DNA from: Variovorax boronicumulans
GTDB lineage: Bacteria; Pseudomonadota; Gammaproteobacteria; Burkholderiales; Burkholderiaceae_C
Direction: 5' to 3'
NCBI RefSeq assembly: GCF_030812215.1
Contig: NZ_JAUSSG010000003.1
Location: 1-64,000 of the forward strand
Length of the DNA stretch: 64,000 nt
The translations under genes and the position numbers were made by a program. This document shows positions 17,789 through 25,995 of the stretch, piece by piece; position 1 is the first letter of the stretch, and the number at the start of each line of letters is the position of its first letter. The notes below the pieces were generated by a model. The model did no database searches, was not told the origin of the DNA, and saw only the letters and a list, made by a program, of their open reading frames with translations.

Positions 17789-18937
17789 ATGACACGCCAG
17801 GAACCCGCCCGCTATATCGATCCCCGCACCGGCCGTACGCACGAGTTGTCGGAGCGCCGCTGGCGTTCCGACGACGGCAATCCGATGATGGTGACGCCGC
17901 TTGCGGGCATCACGCGGGACGACATCGATGCGCGCGAGCGCTCGGTGTGGCGCTATCGCGCGGCGCTGCCGGTCGTGATCGACAAGCCTGCGAGCATGGG
18001 CGAGGGCTGTACGCCGCTGGTTCAGAAGCGCTGGGGCGGACTCGATCCGTACTTCAAGCTCGAATGGTTCAACCCGACCTGCAGCTTCAAGGACCGCGGC
18101 GCGTCCGTGATGATTTCATTCCTGCGCCAACTGGGCATCGACGCGGTGCTGGAAGACAGCTCGGGCAACGGCGGCGCGGCCATCGCGGCCGCGGGCGCGG
18201 CGGCGGGCATCCAGGTGAAGGTGCTCGCGCCCAGCTACACGCCAGCGCCGAAGGTGGCGCAAATTCGCGCTTTCGGCGCCGAGGTGCAACTCGTGCCGGG
18301 CCCGCGCGAAGAGTCCGAATACGAAGCGGTGCGCCAGTCCGAATCGATCTTCTACGCGAGCCACAACTGGCATCCGTTCTTCCTGCAGGGTACGAAGACG
18401 CTGGCCTATGAACTCTGGGAAGACCTGGGCTTCGTCGCGCCCGACAACGTGGTGATTCCCGCCGGCGCGGGCAGCAATGTGCTCGGGTGCTGGATTGGCT
18501 TCAAGGAACTGCTGGCGGCGGGGCAGATCGCGAAGCTGCCGCGGATCTTCGTGGCGCAGCCACTGAACTGCTCGCCGGTGGATGCGAGCTTTGTCGCGGG
18601 TGTGGACACGCTGGTGGATCGCATCGTGAAGCCCACCATCGCCGAAGGCACGGCCATCAAGCGGCCCGTGCGACTGCAGGAGATTCTCCAGGCGCTGCGC
18701 GAGACGAATGGCAAGACAGTGGCGCTGACCGAAGAGCAGATCGCTGCGGCGGTGCGCCGGTTGGCTTCGACGGGTCTTTATGCCGAACCGACTTCCGCGA
18801 CGGCGGCTGCGGCCATCGATGTGCTGGCGCAGCGGGGCGACATCCGGGCCGGCGAAACCACGGTCGTGCTGCTGACGGGCACGGGTCTGAAATCGACGCA
18901 GTTCATGACCGAGTTGTTCGGCGGCGCTGCCGCCTGA
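17789..18937 (+). CDS. threonine synthase/dehydratase-like PLP lyase
   Basis: A 382-residue fold-type II PLP enzyme. The PLP-binding lysine is in NPTCSFKDRGAS, the phosphate loop in SSGNGGAAIAAAG, and a C-terminal PLP-N1-contacting segment in LLTGTGLKS. It lacks the N-terminal zinc ribbon of its neighbour at 14781. The convergent neighbour is an ornithine-cyclodeaminase-like enzyme, and such pairs (EutB/EutC, SbnA/SbnB, BhcB/BhcD) typically make an enamine or imine intermediate that the partner processes. By analogy this could be an amino-acid lyase. The exact substrate cannot be told. A GGAG ribosome site precedes the ATG. Strong palindromes lie in its promoter. Confidence 0.85.
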   Translation: MTRQEPARYIDPRTGRTHELSERRWRSDDGNPMMVTPLAGITRDDIDARERSVWRYRAALPVVIDKPASMGEGCTPLVQKRWGGLDPYFKLEWFNPTCSFKDRGASVMISFLRQLGIDAVLEDSSGNGGAAIAAAGAAAGIQVKVLAPSYTPAPKVAQIRAFGAEVQLVPGPREESEYEAVRQSESIFYASHNWHPFFLQGTKTLAYELWEDLGFVAPDNVVIPAGAGSNVLGCWIGFKELLAAGQIAKLPRIFVAQPLNCSPVDASFVAGVDTLVDRIVKPTIAEGTAIKRPVRLQEILQALRETNGKTVALTEEQIAAAVRRLASTGLYAEPTSATAAAAIDVLAQRGDIRAGETTVVLLTGTGLKSTQFMTELFGGAAA

Positions 18938-18946
18938 TCCCTCGAT

Positions 18947-19933
18947 CTACCAGGGCCAGGCCAGGCGCGTGCCTGTGCCCGTCCCGATCGCGCGTTCGTG
19001 AAGCAGGCGCGCGACGGTCAGGTCTTGCAGCGCGAGGCCGGTCATGTCGAACACGGTGATGTCGTCCGGAGCACGCTCGAACGGGGTCTTGCCGCTCAGC
19101 AGGTCGCCCAGTTCGGTGCTCGGCGCATCGGGCGCCCATTGGGTTTCGCCGATTTGCTGTGCCTGCGTTCGGTCGTCGACGAAAAGGCGCGCGCGCGGCA
19201 GCAAACCCTCAGGGAGTTCGCGCTTGCCTCGCGTGTCGGCGCCGACGCAGTTCAGGTGCGTGCCAGGTTGCACAGCCTCCAGGTCGAACAGTGCGCCGCC
19301 GCCCGGTGTCGCGGTGATGACGATGTCGCTCTGCGCGACCGCGGCATTCCGGTCGGTGGCAGGTGCGACGCGGCAGCGGGCCGCAAAGTTTTCTTCGAAG
19401 GCGGTGTTGCGGTGGCCAGTGGCGCTCACGTAGCGTACCTCCTGGAGCGAGGGCATCAGGCGCAATGCGAAGTCGAGCTGGATGCGCGCCTGCACGCCGG
19501 TGCCGAAGATGCAAAGCCGCGTGCTGCCGGGCCGCGCGAGTTGCTGCAAGCCGAGGCCGCCGGCCGCGCCGGTACGCACGGTCGTGATCGCATTGCCGTC
19601 GATCATGCACAGCGGCCGGCCCGTGGCGGGGTCGATCAGGAGGATCGTCGCCTGGTGCGGCTCGCCGCCGCGCTGCCGGTTGGCGGGCCAGAACCCGGCA
19701 GCCTTGAAGCCGAGCAGTCCCTGCGTCTGCACGTCGCCCGACTTGATGCCGAACACGCCGCCGGTGGCGAGCGGCTCGCGCACGACGGGAAAGACGCGGC
19801 CTTCGCGGTCGCTGTGGAGCACGAAGGCCTCGCGCACGGCATGAAGCACGTCGTCGGGAGAGAGAAGGGCGTTGACCTGGTGCTTGTCGAGCAGCAGGAG
19901 GCGTGCGTCGGCGGGCGACGTCGATGGTTTCAT
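18947..19933 (-). CDS. ornithine cyclodeaminase / mu-crystallin family oxidoreductase
   Basis: The 328-residue protein belongs to the ornithine cyclodeaminase/mu-crystallin family of NAD(P)-dependent enzymes, which includes imine reductases, amino-acid dehydrogenases and cyclodeaminases. The Rossmann motif LCIFGTGVQARIQ is near residue 140, and GNAITTVRTGAAGG is the conserved substrate-side segment. The aspartate of CVGADTRGKREL is also typical. It converges on the PLP lyase gene with 9 bases between stops, and its start overlaps a 25-bp near-palindrome also found before that gene. Co-regulation is likely; the substrate is unknown. Confidence 0.92.
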   Translation of the reverse strand: MKPSTSPADARLLLLDKHQVNALLSPDDVLHAVREAFVLHSDREGRVFPVVREPLATGGVFGIKSGDVQTQGLLGFKAAGFWPANRQRGGEPHQATILLIDPATGRPLCMIDGNAITTVRTGAAGGLGLQQLARPGSTRLCIFGTGVQARIQLDFALRLMPSLQEVRYVSATGHRNTAFEENFAARCRVAPATDRNAAVAQSDIVITATPGGGALFDLEAVQPGTHLNCVGADTRGKRELPEGLLPRARLFVDDRTQAQQIGETQWAPDAPSTELGDLLSGKTPFERAPDDITVFDMTGLALQDLTVARLLHERAIGTGTGTRLAWPW

Positions 19934-19957
19934 CTGGAAATATTATCTACTTCCAGA
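19933..19957. promoter_or_regulatory. 25-bp operator candidate TCTGGA-N13-TCCAGA
   Basis: This near-perfect palindrome with outer arms TCTGGAA and TTCCAGA overlaps the first base of the cyclodeaminase-like start codon region and extends upstream. It matches 17741-17765 at 20 of 25 positions, including ATATTATC in the middle. A repressor bound here would block translation-start-proximal transcription. Confidence 0.6.
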
Positions 19958-19989
19958 CAAAAAATCAATTCAAGACGCCAGCCGGCCGA

Positions 19990-20298
19990 TCAGCGGCCCG
20001 TGTGCACCTTGATGCGGATCGTCGCCACGTCCCAGCCCCTGTTCTTGAGCCGCGTGACAAGCATCGGCGCGAGCTGGCGCAGCTTGGCGGCCGCCGCGCT
20101 GCCTTTGACCAGCAGGCACCACACGTCGCCCTCGGCGGGCCCGGCCTGCACGGCGCCGCGCATGGCGGGCGGAATCAGTCCTTCCACGGCTTTCAGGCGC
20201 TCGGCGCTGTCGCGGGCGCGCGCCATCAGGCTGCCCAGCGTGGGCGAGCCTTCCGCAGCCTGGTGCAGGCTGATGGCGGGGGCGAGGCGGCGATACAT
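19990..20298 (-). CDS. dciA: DciA-family (DUF721) helicase-loader-type protein
   Basis: The 102-residue product matches DUF721/DciA proteins, which interact with the replicative helicase DnaB and act as its loader or operator in bacteria without DnaC. The conserved core is visible in GDVWCLLVKGSAAAAKLRQLAP followed by a basic RIKVHTGR tail (core motif WCLLVKGSAAAAKLRQ). The position divergent from secA is the usual one in many proteobacteria. I use ATG 20298; the frame extends upstream without conservation. The protein is shorter than some homologues but within the family range. Confidence 0.82.
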   Translation of the reverse strand: MYRRLAPAISLHQAAEGSPTLGSLMARARDSAERLKAVEGLIPPAMRGAVQAGPAEGDVWCLLVKGSAAAAKLRQLAPMLVTRLKNRGWDVATIRIKVHTGR

Positions 20299-20344
20299 GA
20301 GTAATCCTGAGGACAGAAACAAGACAGCTAAAATGCCCGGTTTG

Positions 20345-20360
20345 CCGGCGTTCGCGCCGG
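20345..20360. promoter_or_regulatory. 6-bp stem with TTCG tetraloop in secA leader
   Basis: CCGGCG-TTCG-CGCCGG forms a perfect, very stable UUCG hairpin between dciA and secA, 121 bases before the secA start. It is followed by GAAAAAGG, not a T-run, so it is not a terminator for secA-direction transcription. A role in mRNA stability is only a guess. Confidence 0.4.
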
Positions 20361-20480
20361 GAAAAAGGCTGCTCGGGGCCGAACTTGATTTCGAAACGAG
20401 CGCGCCCAACTGCTTTCACCATATCTTAGGGAATCCGGTCGCAGTGCCTGTCGTGTCAGGTGCCCGCCCATCTCCACCCA

Positions 20481-23267
20481 ATGGCAACCAACTTCCTGAC
20501 CCAGATCTTCGGCAGCCGCAACGACCGGCTCCTCAAGCAGTATCGCAAGACGGTGGAACGCATCAATGCGCTCGAACCCGAGTTCGAGAAGCTCAGTGAC
20601 GACGCGCTGCGCGCGAAGACGCAGGAGTTCAAGGACCGCGTGGCCAAGGGCGAAAGCCTCGACGCCCTGCTGCCGGAGGCCTTCGCCACGGTGCGCGAAG
20701 GCTCCAAGCGCGTCATGAAGATGCGCCACTTCGACGTCCAGCTGCTCGGCGGCATGGCGCTGCACAACGGCAAGATCTCCGAAATGCGCACCGGCGAGGG
20801 CAAGACGCTGACCGCCACGCTGCCGGTGTACCTGAATGCGCTGTCGGGCAAGGGCGTGCATGTGGTCACGGTGAACGACTACCTCGCCAGCCGCGACGCC
20901 AAGTGGATGGGCCGGCTCTACAACTTCCTGGGCCTCACGGTGGGCATCAACCTGCCGCAGATGCCGCGGGAAGAAAAGCAGGAAGCCTACGGCAGCGACA
21001 TCACGTATGGCACCAACAACGAATACGGCTTCGACTACCTGCGCGACAACATGGTGTACGAGCCGGGCGACCGGGTCCAGCGCGAGCTGAACTACGCGAT
21101 CGTCGACGAGGTGGACTCGATCCTGATCGACGAGGCCCGCACCCCGCTGATCATCAGCGGACAGGCCGAAGACCACACCGACCTTTACCTGGCCATCAAC
21201 AAAGTGGTGCCGCTGCTCAAGAAGCAGGAAGGCGAAGCCGACCCGCGCACGGGCGAGGGCGTCACGGTGCCGGGTGACTTCACGGTCGACGAGAAGACGC
21301 ACCAGGTGTTCCTGACCGAAGACGGCCATGAGAACGCCGAGCGCATCCTGGGCGAGCTCAAGCTGATTCCCGAGGGCGCGTCGCTCTACGACCCGGCCAA
21401 CATCACGCTGATGCATCACCTGAATGCGGCGCTGCGTGCGCGTCACCTCTACCACCGCGACCAGCACTACGTGGTGCAGCAGGGCGAAGTGACCATCGTC
21501 GACGAATTCACCGGCCGCCTCATGACGGGCCGTCGCTGGAGCGATGGCCTGCACCAGGCCGTGGAAGCCAAGGAAGGCGTCGAGATCCAGGCCGAGAACC
21601 AGACGATGGCCTCGATCACCTTCCAGAACTACTTCCGCCTGTACGGCAAGCTGGCCGGCATGACCGGCACGGCCGACACCGAGGCCTACGAGTTCCAGGA
21701 AATCTACGGCCTCGAGACGGTCATCATTCCGCCCAATCGCATCAGCAAGCGCGAAGACCAGCTCGACCGCGTCTACAAGACGACGCGCGAGAAGTACGAG
21801 GCGGCGATCCAGGACATCCGCGAGTGCTACGAACGCGGCCAGCCGGTGCTGGTGGGCACCTCGTCCATCGAGAACTCCGAAATCATCGACGGCCTGCTCA
21901 CGCAGGCGGGCCTGCCGCACCAGGTGCTGAACGCCAAGCAGCATGCGCGCGAAGCCGATATCGTGGCGCAGGCCGGCCGCACGAAGATGATCACCATCGC
22001 GACCAACATGGCCGGCCGCGGCACCGACATCGTGCTGGGCGGCAACATCGAGAAGATGATCGAGGCCATCGAGAACGACGAAGGCCGTGACGAAGCGACG
22101 AAGCAGGCCGACATCGCGCACGTGCGTGCCGAGTGGACCAAGGACCATGAATTCGTGAAGTCGCTCGGCGGCCTGCGCATCATCGCGACCGAACGCCACG
22201 AATCGCGCCGTATCGACAACCAGCTGCGCGGTCGTTCGGGCCGCCAGGGCGACCCGGGCTCCTCGCGCTTCTACCTGAGCCTGGACGATCCGCTGATGCG
22301 CATCTTCGCGGGCGACCGCGTGAAGGCGATCATGGACCGCCTGAAGATGCCCGATGGAGAGGCCATCGAAGCCGGCATCGTCACGCGCAGCATCGAGAGC
22401 GCGCAGCGCAAGGTCGAGGCGCGCAACTTCGATATCCGCAAGCAGTTGCTCGAGTACGACGACGTCTCGAACGACCAGCGCAAGGTGATCTACCAGCAGC
22501 GCAACGACATCCTGGACGCGGCCGACCTCACGGCGCAGATCGCCGCGCTGCGCGAAGGCTGCTTCATGGACGTGGTGCGCCAGTACGTGCCCGCCGAATC
22601 GGTCGAGGAGCAGTGGGACCTGGACGGCCTCGAAAAGAGCCTCTTCACCGAATGGGGCCTGGACATGCCGATCAAGAAGGAGGTCGAGGCCTCCGACGCG
22701 ATCTCCGACGAAGACGTGCTCGAGAAGGTGGTCAAGGCCGCCAACGAGGCCTTCGACGCCAAGGTGGCACTGATCGGCCAGGAAAACTTCACCCAGTTCG
22801 AGCGCATGGTGCTGCTGCAGAGCATCGACACCCACTGGCGAGAGCATCTGGCATCGCTCGACTACCTGCGCCAGGGCATCCACCTGCGCGGCTATGCCCA
22901 AAAGCAACCCAAGCAGGAATACAAGCGCGAGGCCTTCGAGCTCTTCGGCCAACTGCTCGACTCGGTGAAGAACGAAGTCACGCGCCAGCTCATGACGGTG
23001 CGCGTGCAGTCGGGCGAGCAACTCGAGGAAGCCGCGGAAGCCATGGAAAGCCGCGGCGAGAACGTGGCCAACATCACCTATTCCGCGCCGACCGAAACCG
23101 GCGAAGTCGAGGTGCGTGTGGACGAGGAAAGCCAGCGCCGCCTCGCGGCCGTCGGCACCGGCGCCCTGAGCGCCGAAGCCGCCGCCTTTGCCCGCGTCGG
23201 CCGCAACGACCCGTGTCCGTGCGGCAGTGGCAAAAAATATAAGCATTGCCACGGCAAACTCAGCTGA
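20481..23267 (+). CDS. secA: preprotein translocase ATPase SecA
   Basis: SecA is the motor ATPase that pushes unfolded preproteins through SecYEG. The 928-residue chain has Walker A in [11 protein letters not shown] (near residue 100-110), the DEAD-type box [16 protein letters not shown], the preprotein cross-linking region, the second nucleotide-binding fold with [14 protein letters not shown], the helical scaffold, and a C-terminal zinc-binding tail [14 protein letters not shown] that interacts with SecB. The start ATG 20481 ([12 protein letters not shown]) matches family N-termini. The gene is followed 27 bases later by argJ. Confidence 0.98.
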   Translation: MATNFLTQIFGSRNDRLLKQYRKTVERINALEPEFEKLSDDALRAKTQEFKDRVAKGESLDALLPEAFATVREGSKRVMKMRHFDVQLLGGMALHNGKISEMRTGEGKTLTATLPVYLNALSGKGVHVVTVNDYLASRDAKWMGRLYNFLGLTVGINLPQMPREEKQEAYGSDITYGTNNEYGFDYLRDNMVYEPGDRVQRELNYAIVDEVDSILIDEARTPLIISGQAEDHTDLYLAINKVVPLLKKQEGEADPRTGEGVTVPGDFTVDEKTHQVFLTEDGHENAERILGELKLIPEGASLYDPANITLMHHLNAALRARHLYHRDQHYVVQQGEVTIVDEFTGRLMTGRRWSDGLHQAVEAKEGVEIQAENQTMASITFQNYFRLYGKLAGMTGTADTEAYEFQEIYGLETVIIPPNRISKREDQLDRVYKTTREKYEAAIQDIRECYERGQPVLVGTSSIENSEIIDGLLTQAGLPHQVLNAKQHAREADIVAQAGRTKMITIATNMAGRGTDIVLGGNIEKMIEAIENDEGRDEATKQADIAHVRAEWTKDHEFVKSLGGLRIIATERHESRRIDNQLRGRSGRQGDPGSSRFYLSLDDPLMRIFAGDRVKAIMDRLKMPDGEAIEAGIVTRSIESAQRKVEARNFDIRKQLLEYDDVSNDQRKVIYQQRNDILDAADLTAQIAALREGCFMDVVRQYVPAESVEEQWDLDGLEKSLFTEWGLDMPIKKEVEASDAISDEDVLEKVVKAANEAFDAKVALIGQENFTQFERMVLLQSIDTHWREHLASLDYLRQGIHLRGYAQKQPKQEYKREAFELFGQLLDSVKNEVTRQLMTVRVQSGEQLEEAAEAMESRGENVANITYSAPTETGEVEVRVDEESQRRLAAVGTGALSAEAAAFARVGRNDPCPCGSGKKYKHCHGKLS

Positions 23268-23294
23268 CCCAGCAACTCCCCTAGAGAAATCGCC

Positions 23295-24524
23295 ATGCCC
23301 GTGAACCTGTCCGCCCCTGATCCTGCCGCCTTGTTCGCGGTGCCCGGCGTCCGCATCGGCGTGGCCGAAGCGGGCGTGCGAAAGGCCAACCGCAAGGACC
23401 TGACCGTCGTGCTGATCGACGAAGGCTCGGCGGTCGGCGGCGTGTTCACCCAGAACCGCTTCTGCGCGGCGCCGGTGCAGGTCTGCCGCGACCACCTGGC
23501 CGCCAACTACGGCATCCGCGCGATGGTGATCAACACCGGCAACGCCAATGCCGGCACGGGCGAAGACGGTCTGATGCGCACGCGCTCCACCTGCATCGCA
23601 CTCGCGCGCAAGCTGGAGATCGCGCCCGAGCAGATCCTGCCGTTCTCCACCGGCGTGATCATGGAGCCGCTGCCCGTGGACCGCATCGAAGCCGGCCTGC
23701 CCGCCGCGCTGGCCGACGCCTCGGAAAACCATTGGGCACGTGCCGCCGAAGGCATCATGACCACCGACACGATCCCCAAGGCGTTCAGCCAGAAGGTGCA
23801 GATCGGCGGCGCCACCGTCACCATCACCGGCATCAGCAAGGGCGCCGGCATGATCCGTCCGAACATGGCGACCATGCTCGGCTTCATGGCGACCGACGCG
23901 AAGATCGATCCGTCGCTGATCCAACCGCTGGCCAAGCGCCTGGCCGATGGCTCGTTCAATCGCGTGACCATCGACGGCGACACATCGACCAACGATTCGT
24001 TCGTTGTCATCGCCACGCAGAAGGCGGCGCACGCAACCATCACCTCGCTCGAATCTGCCGACGGCCAGGCCCTCGTGGCGGCCATGCAGGATGTGGCGCG
24101 CCTCCTGGCGCAAGCCATCGTGCGCGACGGCGAAGGCGCGACCAAGTTCATCACCATCCAGGTCGAAGGCGGGCGCGATGCAGCCGAGTGCAAGCAGGTC
24201 GCGTACGCGATCGCGCATTCGCCGTTGGTCAAGACCGCGTTCTACGCCAGCGACCCGAACCTGGGCCGCATCCTGGCGGCGGTCGGCTATGCAGGCATTG
24301 CCGACCTCGACCAGACCGGCATCGATCTGTTCCTGGACGACGTGCACGTGGCCGTCAAGGGCGGGCGCAACCCGTCGTACCGTGAGGAAGACGGCCAGCG
24401 CGTGATGAAGCAGAGCGAGATCACGGTGCGCGTCGGCCTCGGCCGCGGCAACGCCAGCGAAACAGTGTGGACCTGCGACTTCAGCCACGAATACGTGACC
24501 ATCAACGCCGACTACAGATCATGA
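23295..24524 (+). CDS. argJ: bifunctional ornithine acetyltransferase / N-acetylglutamate synthase ArgJ
   Basis: ArgJ transfers acetyl from N-acetylornithine to glutamate, recycling acetyl groups in arginine biosynthesis. The bifunctional form can also use acetyl-CoA. The 409-residue precursor cleaves itself before Thr193 in the motif MATMLGF, giving alpha and beta chains with Thr193 as nucleophile. Upstream signature segments [13 protein letters not shown] and [12 protein letters not shown] are intact, and the chain ends NADYRS. It lies 27 bases after secA, with a repeat element immediately after its stop. Confidence 0.97.
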   Translation: MPVNLSAPDPAALFAVPGVRIGVAEAGVRKANRKDLTVVLIDEGSAVGGVFTQNRFCAAPVQVCRDHLAANYGIRAMVINTGNANAGTGEDGLMRTRSTCIALARKLEIAPEQILPFSTGVIMEPLPVDRIEAGLPAALADASENHWARAAEGIMTTDTIPKAFSQKVQIGGATVTITGISKGAGMIRPNMATMLGFMATDAKIDPSLIQPLAKRLADGSFNRVTIDGDTSTNDSFVVIATQKAAHATITSLESADGQALVAAMQDVARLLAQAIVRDGEGATKFITIQVEGGRDAAECKQVAYAIAHSPLVKTAFYASDPNLGRILAAVGYAGIADLDQTGIDLFLDDVHVAVKGGRNPSYREEDGQRVMKQSEITVRVGLGRGNASETVWTCDFSHEYVTINADYRS

Positions 24525-24528
24525 TGTC

Positions 24529-24603
24529 CCCCACGCTCCGCACTTCGTGTCGTCGCTGCCCCCCGAGGGGGCGCTCAACGCTCTTGGGGCGGCCGGGCGG
24601 GCG
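24529..24603 (-). repeat. dispersed intergenic repeat, copy in the argJ 3' region
   Basis: Read on the minus strand, this stretch carries CGACACGAAGTGCGGAGCG followed by a run of G, preceded by a CCCC/GGGG hairpin. The same order of elements appears at 57665-57777 and 58833-58926. It starts 4 bases after the argJ stop. Confidence 0.6.
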
Positions 24604-24606
24604 TCG

Positions 24607-25482
24607 ATGAACGAGCAGTTCCAGAAGCTGATCGAGCGCGCCGAGCAGCTCATTACCCGCATCGAATCGATCCTGCCGCAGCCGCTGTCGGCGCCGGCCG
24701 ACTGGAATGCCTCCATCGCCTGGCGCTACCGCCGCCGCAATTCCGGCCATGGCGTGCTGGAACCGGTGAAGCACGTGGCCACGATGGCGCTCGATTCGCT
24801 CAAGGAAATCGACGTCCAGAAGGAAAAGATCGAGCGCAACACGCGCCAGTTCGTCGAAGGCAAGCCGGCCAACAACGTGCTCCTGACGGGCGCGCGGGGC
24901 ACGGGCAAGTCGTCACTCATTCGCGCCTGCCTGCAGGCCTATGCGCCCCAGGGGCTGCGCCTGATCGAGGTGGACAAGGCCGAGTTGGTCGACCTGCCCG
25001 ACATCGTCGAGGTGGTCTCGCAGCGTCCCGAGAAGTTCATTGTCTTCAGCGACGACCTGAGCTTCGACGAGGGCGAGCCGGGCTACAAGGCGCTCAAGTC
25101 GATCCTGGACGGGTCGATTGCGGCATCGACGCCCAACGTGCTGATCTACGCGACCAGCAACCGGCGCCACCTCTTGCCCGAGTACATGAAGGAAAACCTC
25201 ACGTACACCCACACCGACGATGGCGAAGTGCATCCGGGCGAGGTGATCGAGGAAAAGATTTCGCTGTCCGAGCGCTTCGGCCTCTGGGTGAGCTTCTATC
25301 CCTTCAGCCAGAACGAGTACCTGACGATCGTGGGGCAGTGGCTCTCGTCGTTCGGCGTCGATGCGGCCGCCATCGCGGCGGCGCGGCCCGAAGCGCTGGT
25401 CTGGGCGCTGGAACGCGGCTCGCGCAGTGGCCGCGTGGCCTACCAGTTCGCCCGCGACTACGCAGGCCGGGGCACCGCGTGA
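24607..25482 (+). CDS. AAA-type ATPase, DUF815 family
   Basis: A 291-residue P-loop ATPase of the DUF815 family. Walker A is LLTGARGTGKSSLI (about residues 93-106), and FSDDLSFDEG is the Walker B region. The following ATSNRRHLLPEY resembles sensor-1, and the arginine-rich C-terminus (ERGSRSGRVAYQFARD) could hold the sensor-2. Its cellular role is not established in general. I start at ATG 24607. The last four bases overlap mutT, so the two are co-translated. Confidence 0.88.
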   Translation: MNEQFQKLIERAEQLITRIESILPQPLSAPADWNASIAWRYRRRNSGHGVLEPVKHVATMALDSLKEIDVQKEKIERNTRQFVEGKPANNVLLTGARGTGKSSLIRACLQAYAPQGLRLIEVDKAELVDLPDIVEVVSQRPEKFIVFSDDLSFDEGEPGYKALKSILDGSIAASTPNVLIYATSNRRHLLPEYMKENLTYTHTDDGEVHPGEVIEEKISLSERFGLWVSFYPFSQNEYLTIVGQWLSSFGVDAAAIAAARPEALVWALERGSRSGRVAYQFARDYAGRGTA

Positions 25483-25940
25483 GCGCAGAAGAGAAGAACG
25501 GCGCGCGCAAGCACACCGAGGTCGCGGTCGGCGTGCTGATCCGCCTGGCCGATGACGCCTTGCTGCTCTCGACCCGGCCCGAAGGCAAGGCCTACGCGGG
25601 CTACTGGGAGTTTCCGGGCGGCAAGATCGAAGCCGGCGAAACCGTCGAAGAGGCCCTGCGGCGCGAACTGCAGGAAGAGCTCGGCATCACCATCGAAGGT
25701 GCCTCGGTGTGGAAGGTCACGGAGCACGACTATCCGCATGCGCTGGTGCGCCTGCATTGGTGCAAGGTGACGGCCTGGACCGGCGAGTTCGAGATGCGCG
25801 AAGGCCAGGCCATGGCGTGGCAGCAACTGCCGCTGGACGTGGCACCTGTGCTGCCGGGCGCATTGCCGGTGCTCGAATGGCTGGTGCAGGAGCGCGGCCT
25901 GCCCGCTTCGGCGGCGCTGGCCGTCTCGACGCTGGCCTGA
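25479..25940 (+). CDS. mutT: MutT-type NUDIX hydrolase, 8-oxo-dGTP diphosphatase
   Basis: The 153-residue NUDIX hydrolase carries the full box GGKIEAGETVEEALRRELQ followed by EELGI. It hydrolyses nucleoside triphosphates such as 8-oxo-dGTP to prevent mutagenesis. It begins with GTG overlapping the upstream ATPase stop (GTGA). The segment GYWEFPGGKIEAGE is typical of MutT rather than of RppH-like members. Pairing with a DUF815 ATPase and closeness to yacG is a recurrent order in related genomes as I recall it. Confidence 0.92.
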   Translation: MSAEEKNGARKHTEVAVGVLIRLADDALLLSTRPEGKAYAGYWEFPGGKIEAGETVEEALRRELQEELGITIEGASVWKVTEHDYPHALVRLHWCKVTAWTGEFEMREGQAMAWQQLPLDVAPVLPGALPVLEWLVQERGLPASAALAVSTLA

Positions 25941-25995
25941 TGCGCGGCACCGGCCGGCACATCGGCCGCAAGTCGCCTGAGGCCTGACTCCGAAG

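Noticed and set aside
20297..20599. Small plus-strand ORF upstream of secA (possible secM-like leader)
   Set aside because: It begins exactly opposite the dciA start codon, runs into secA coding sequence out of frame, has no signal peptide and no SecM-type arrest motif.
20328..24488. 1386-residue open frame on the minus strand opposite secA and argJ
   Set aside because: Same reason: it overlaps two securely identified genes and has low-complexity composition without any domain.
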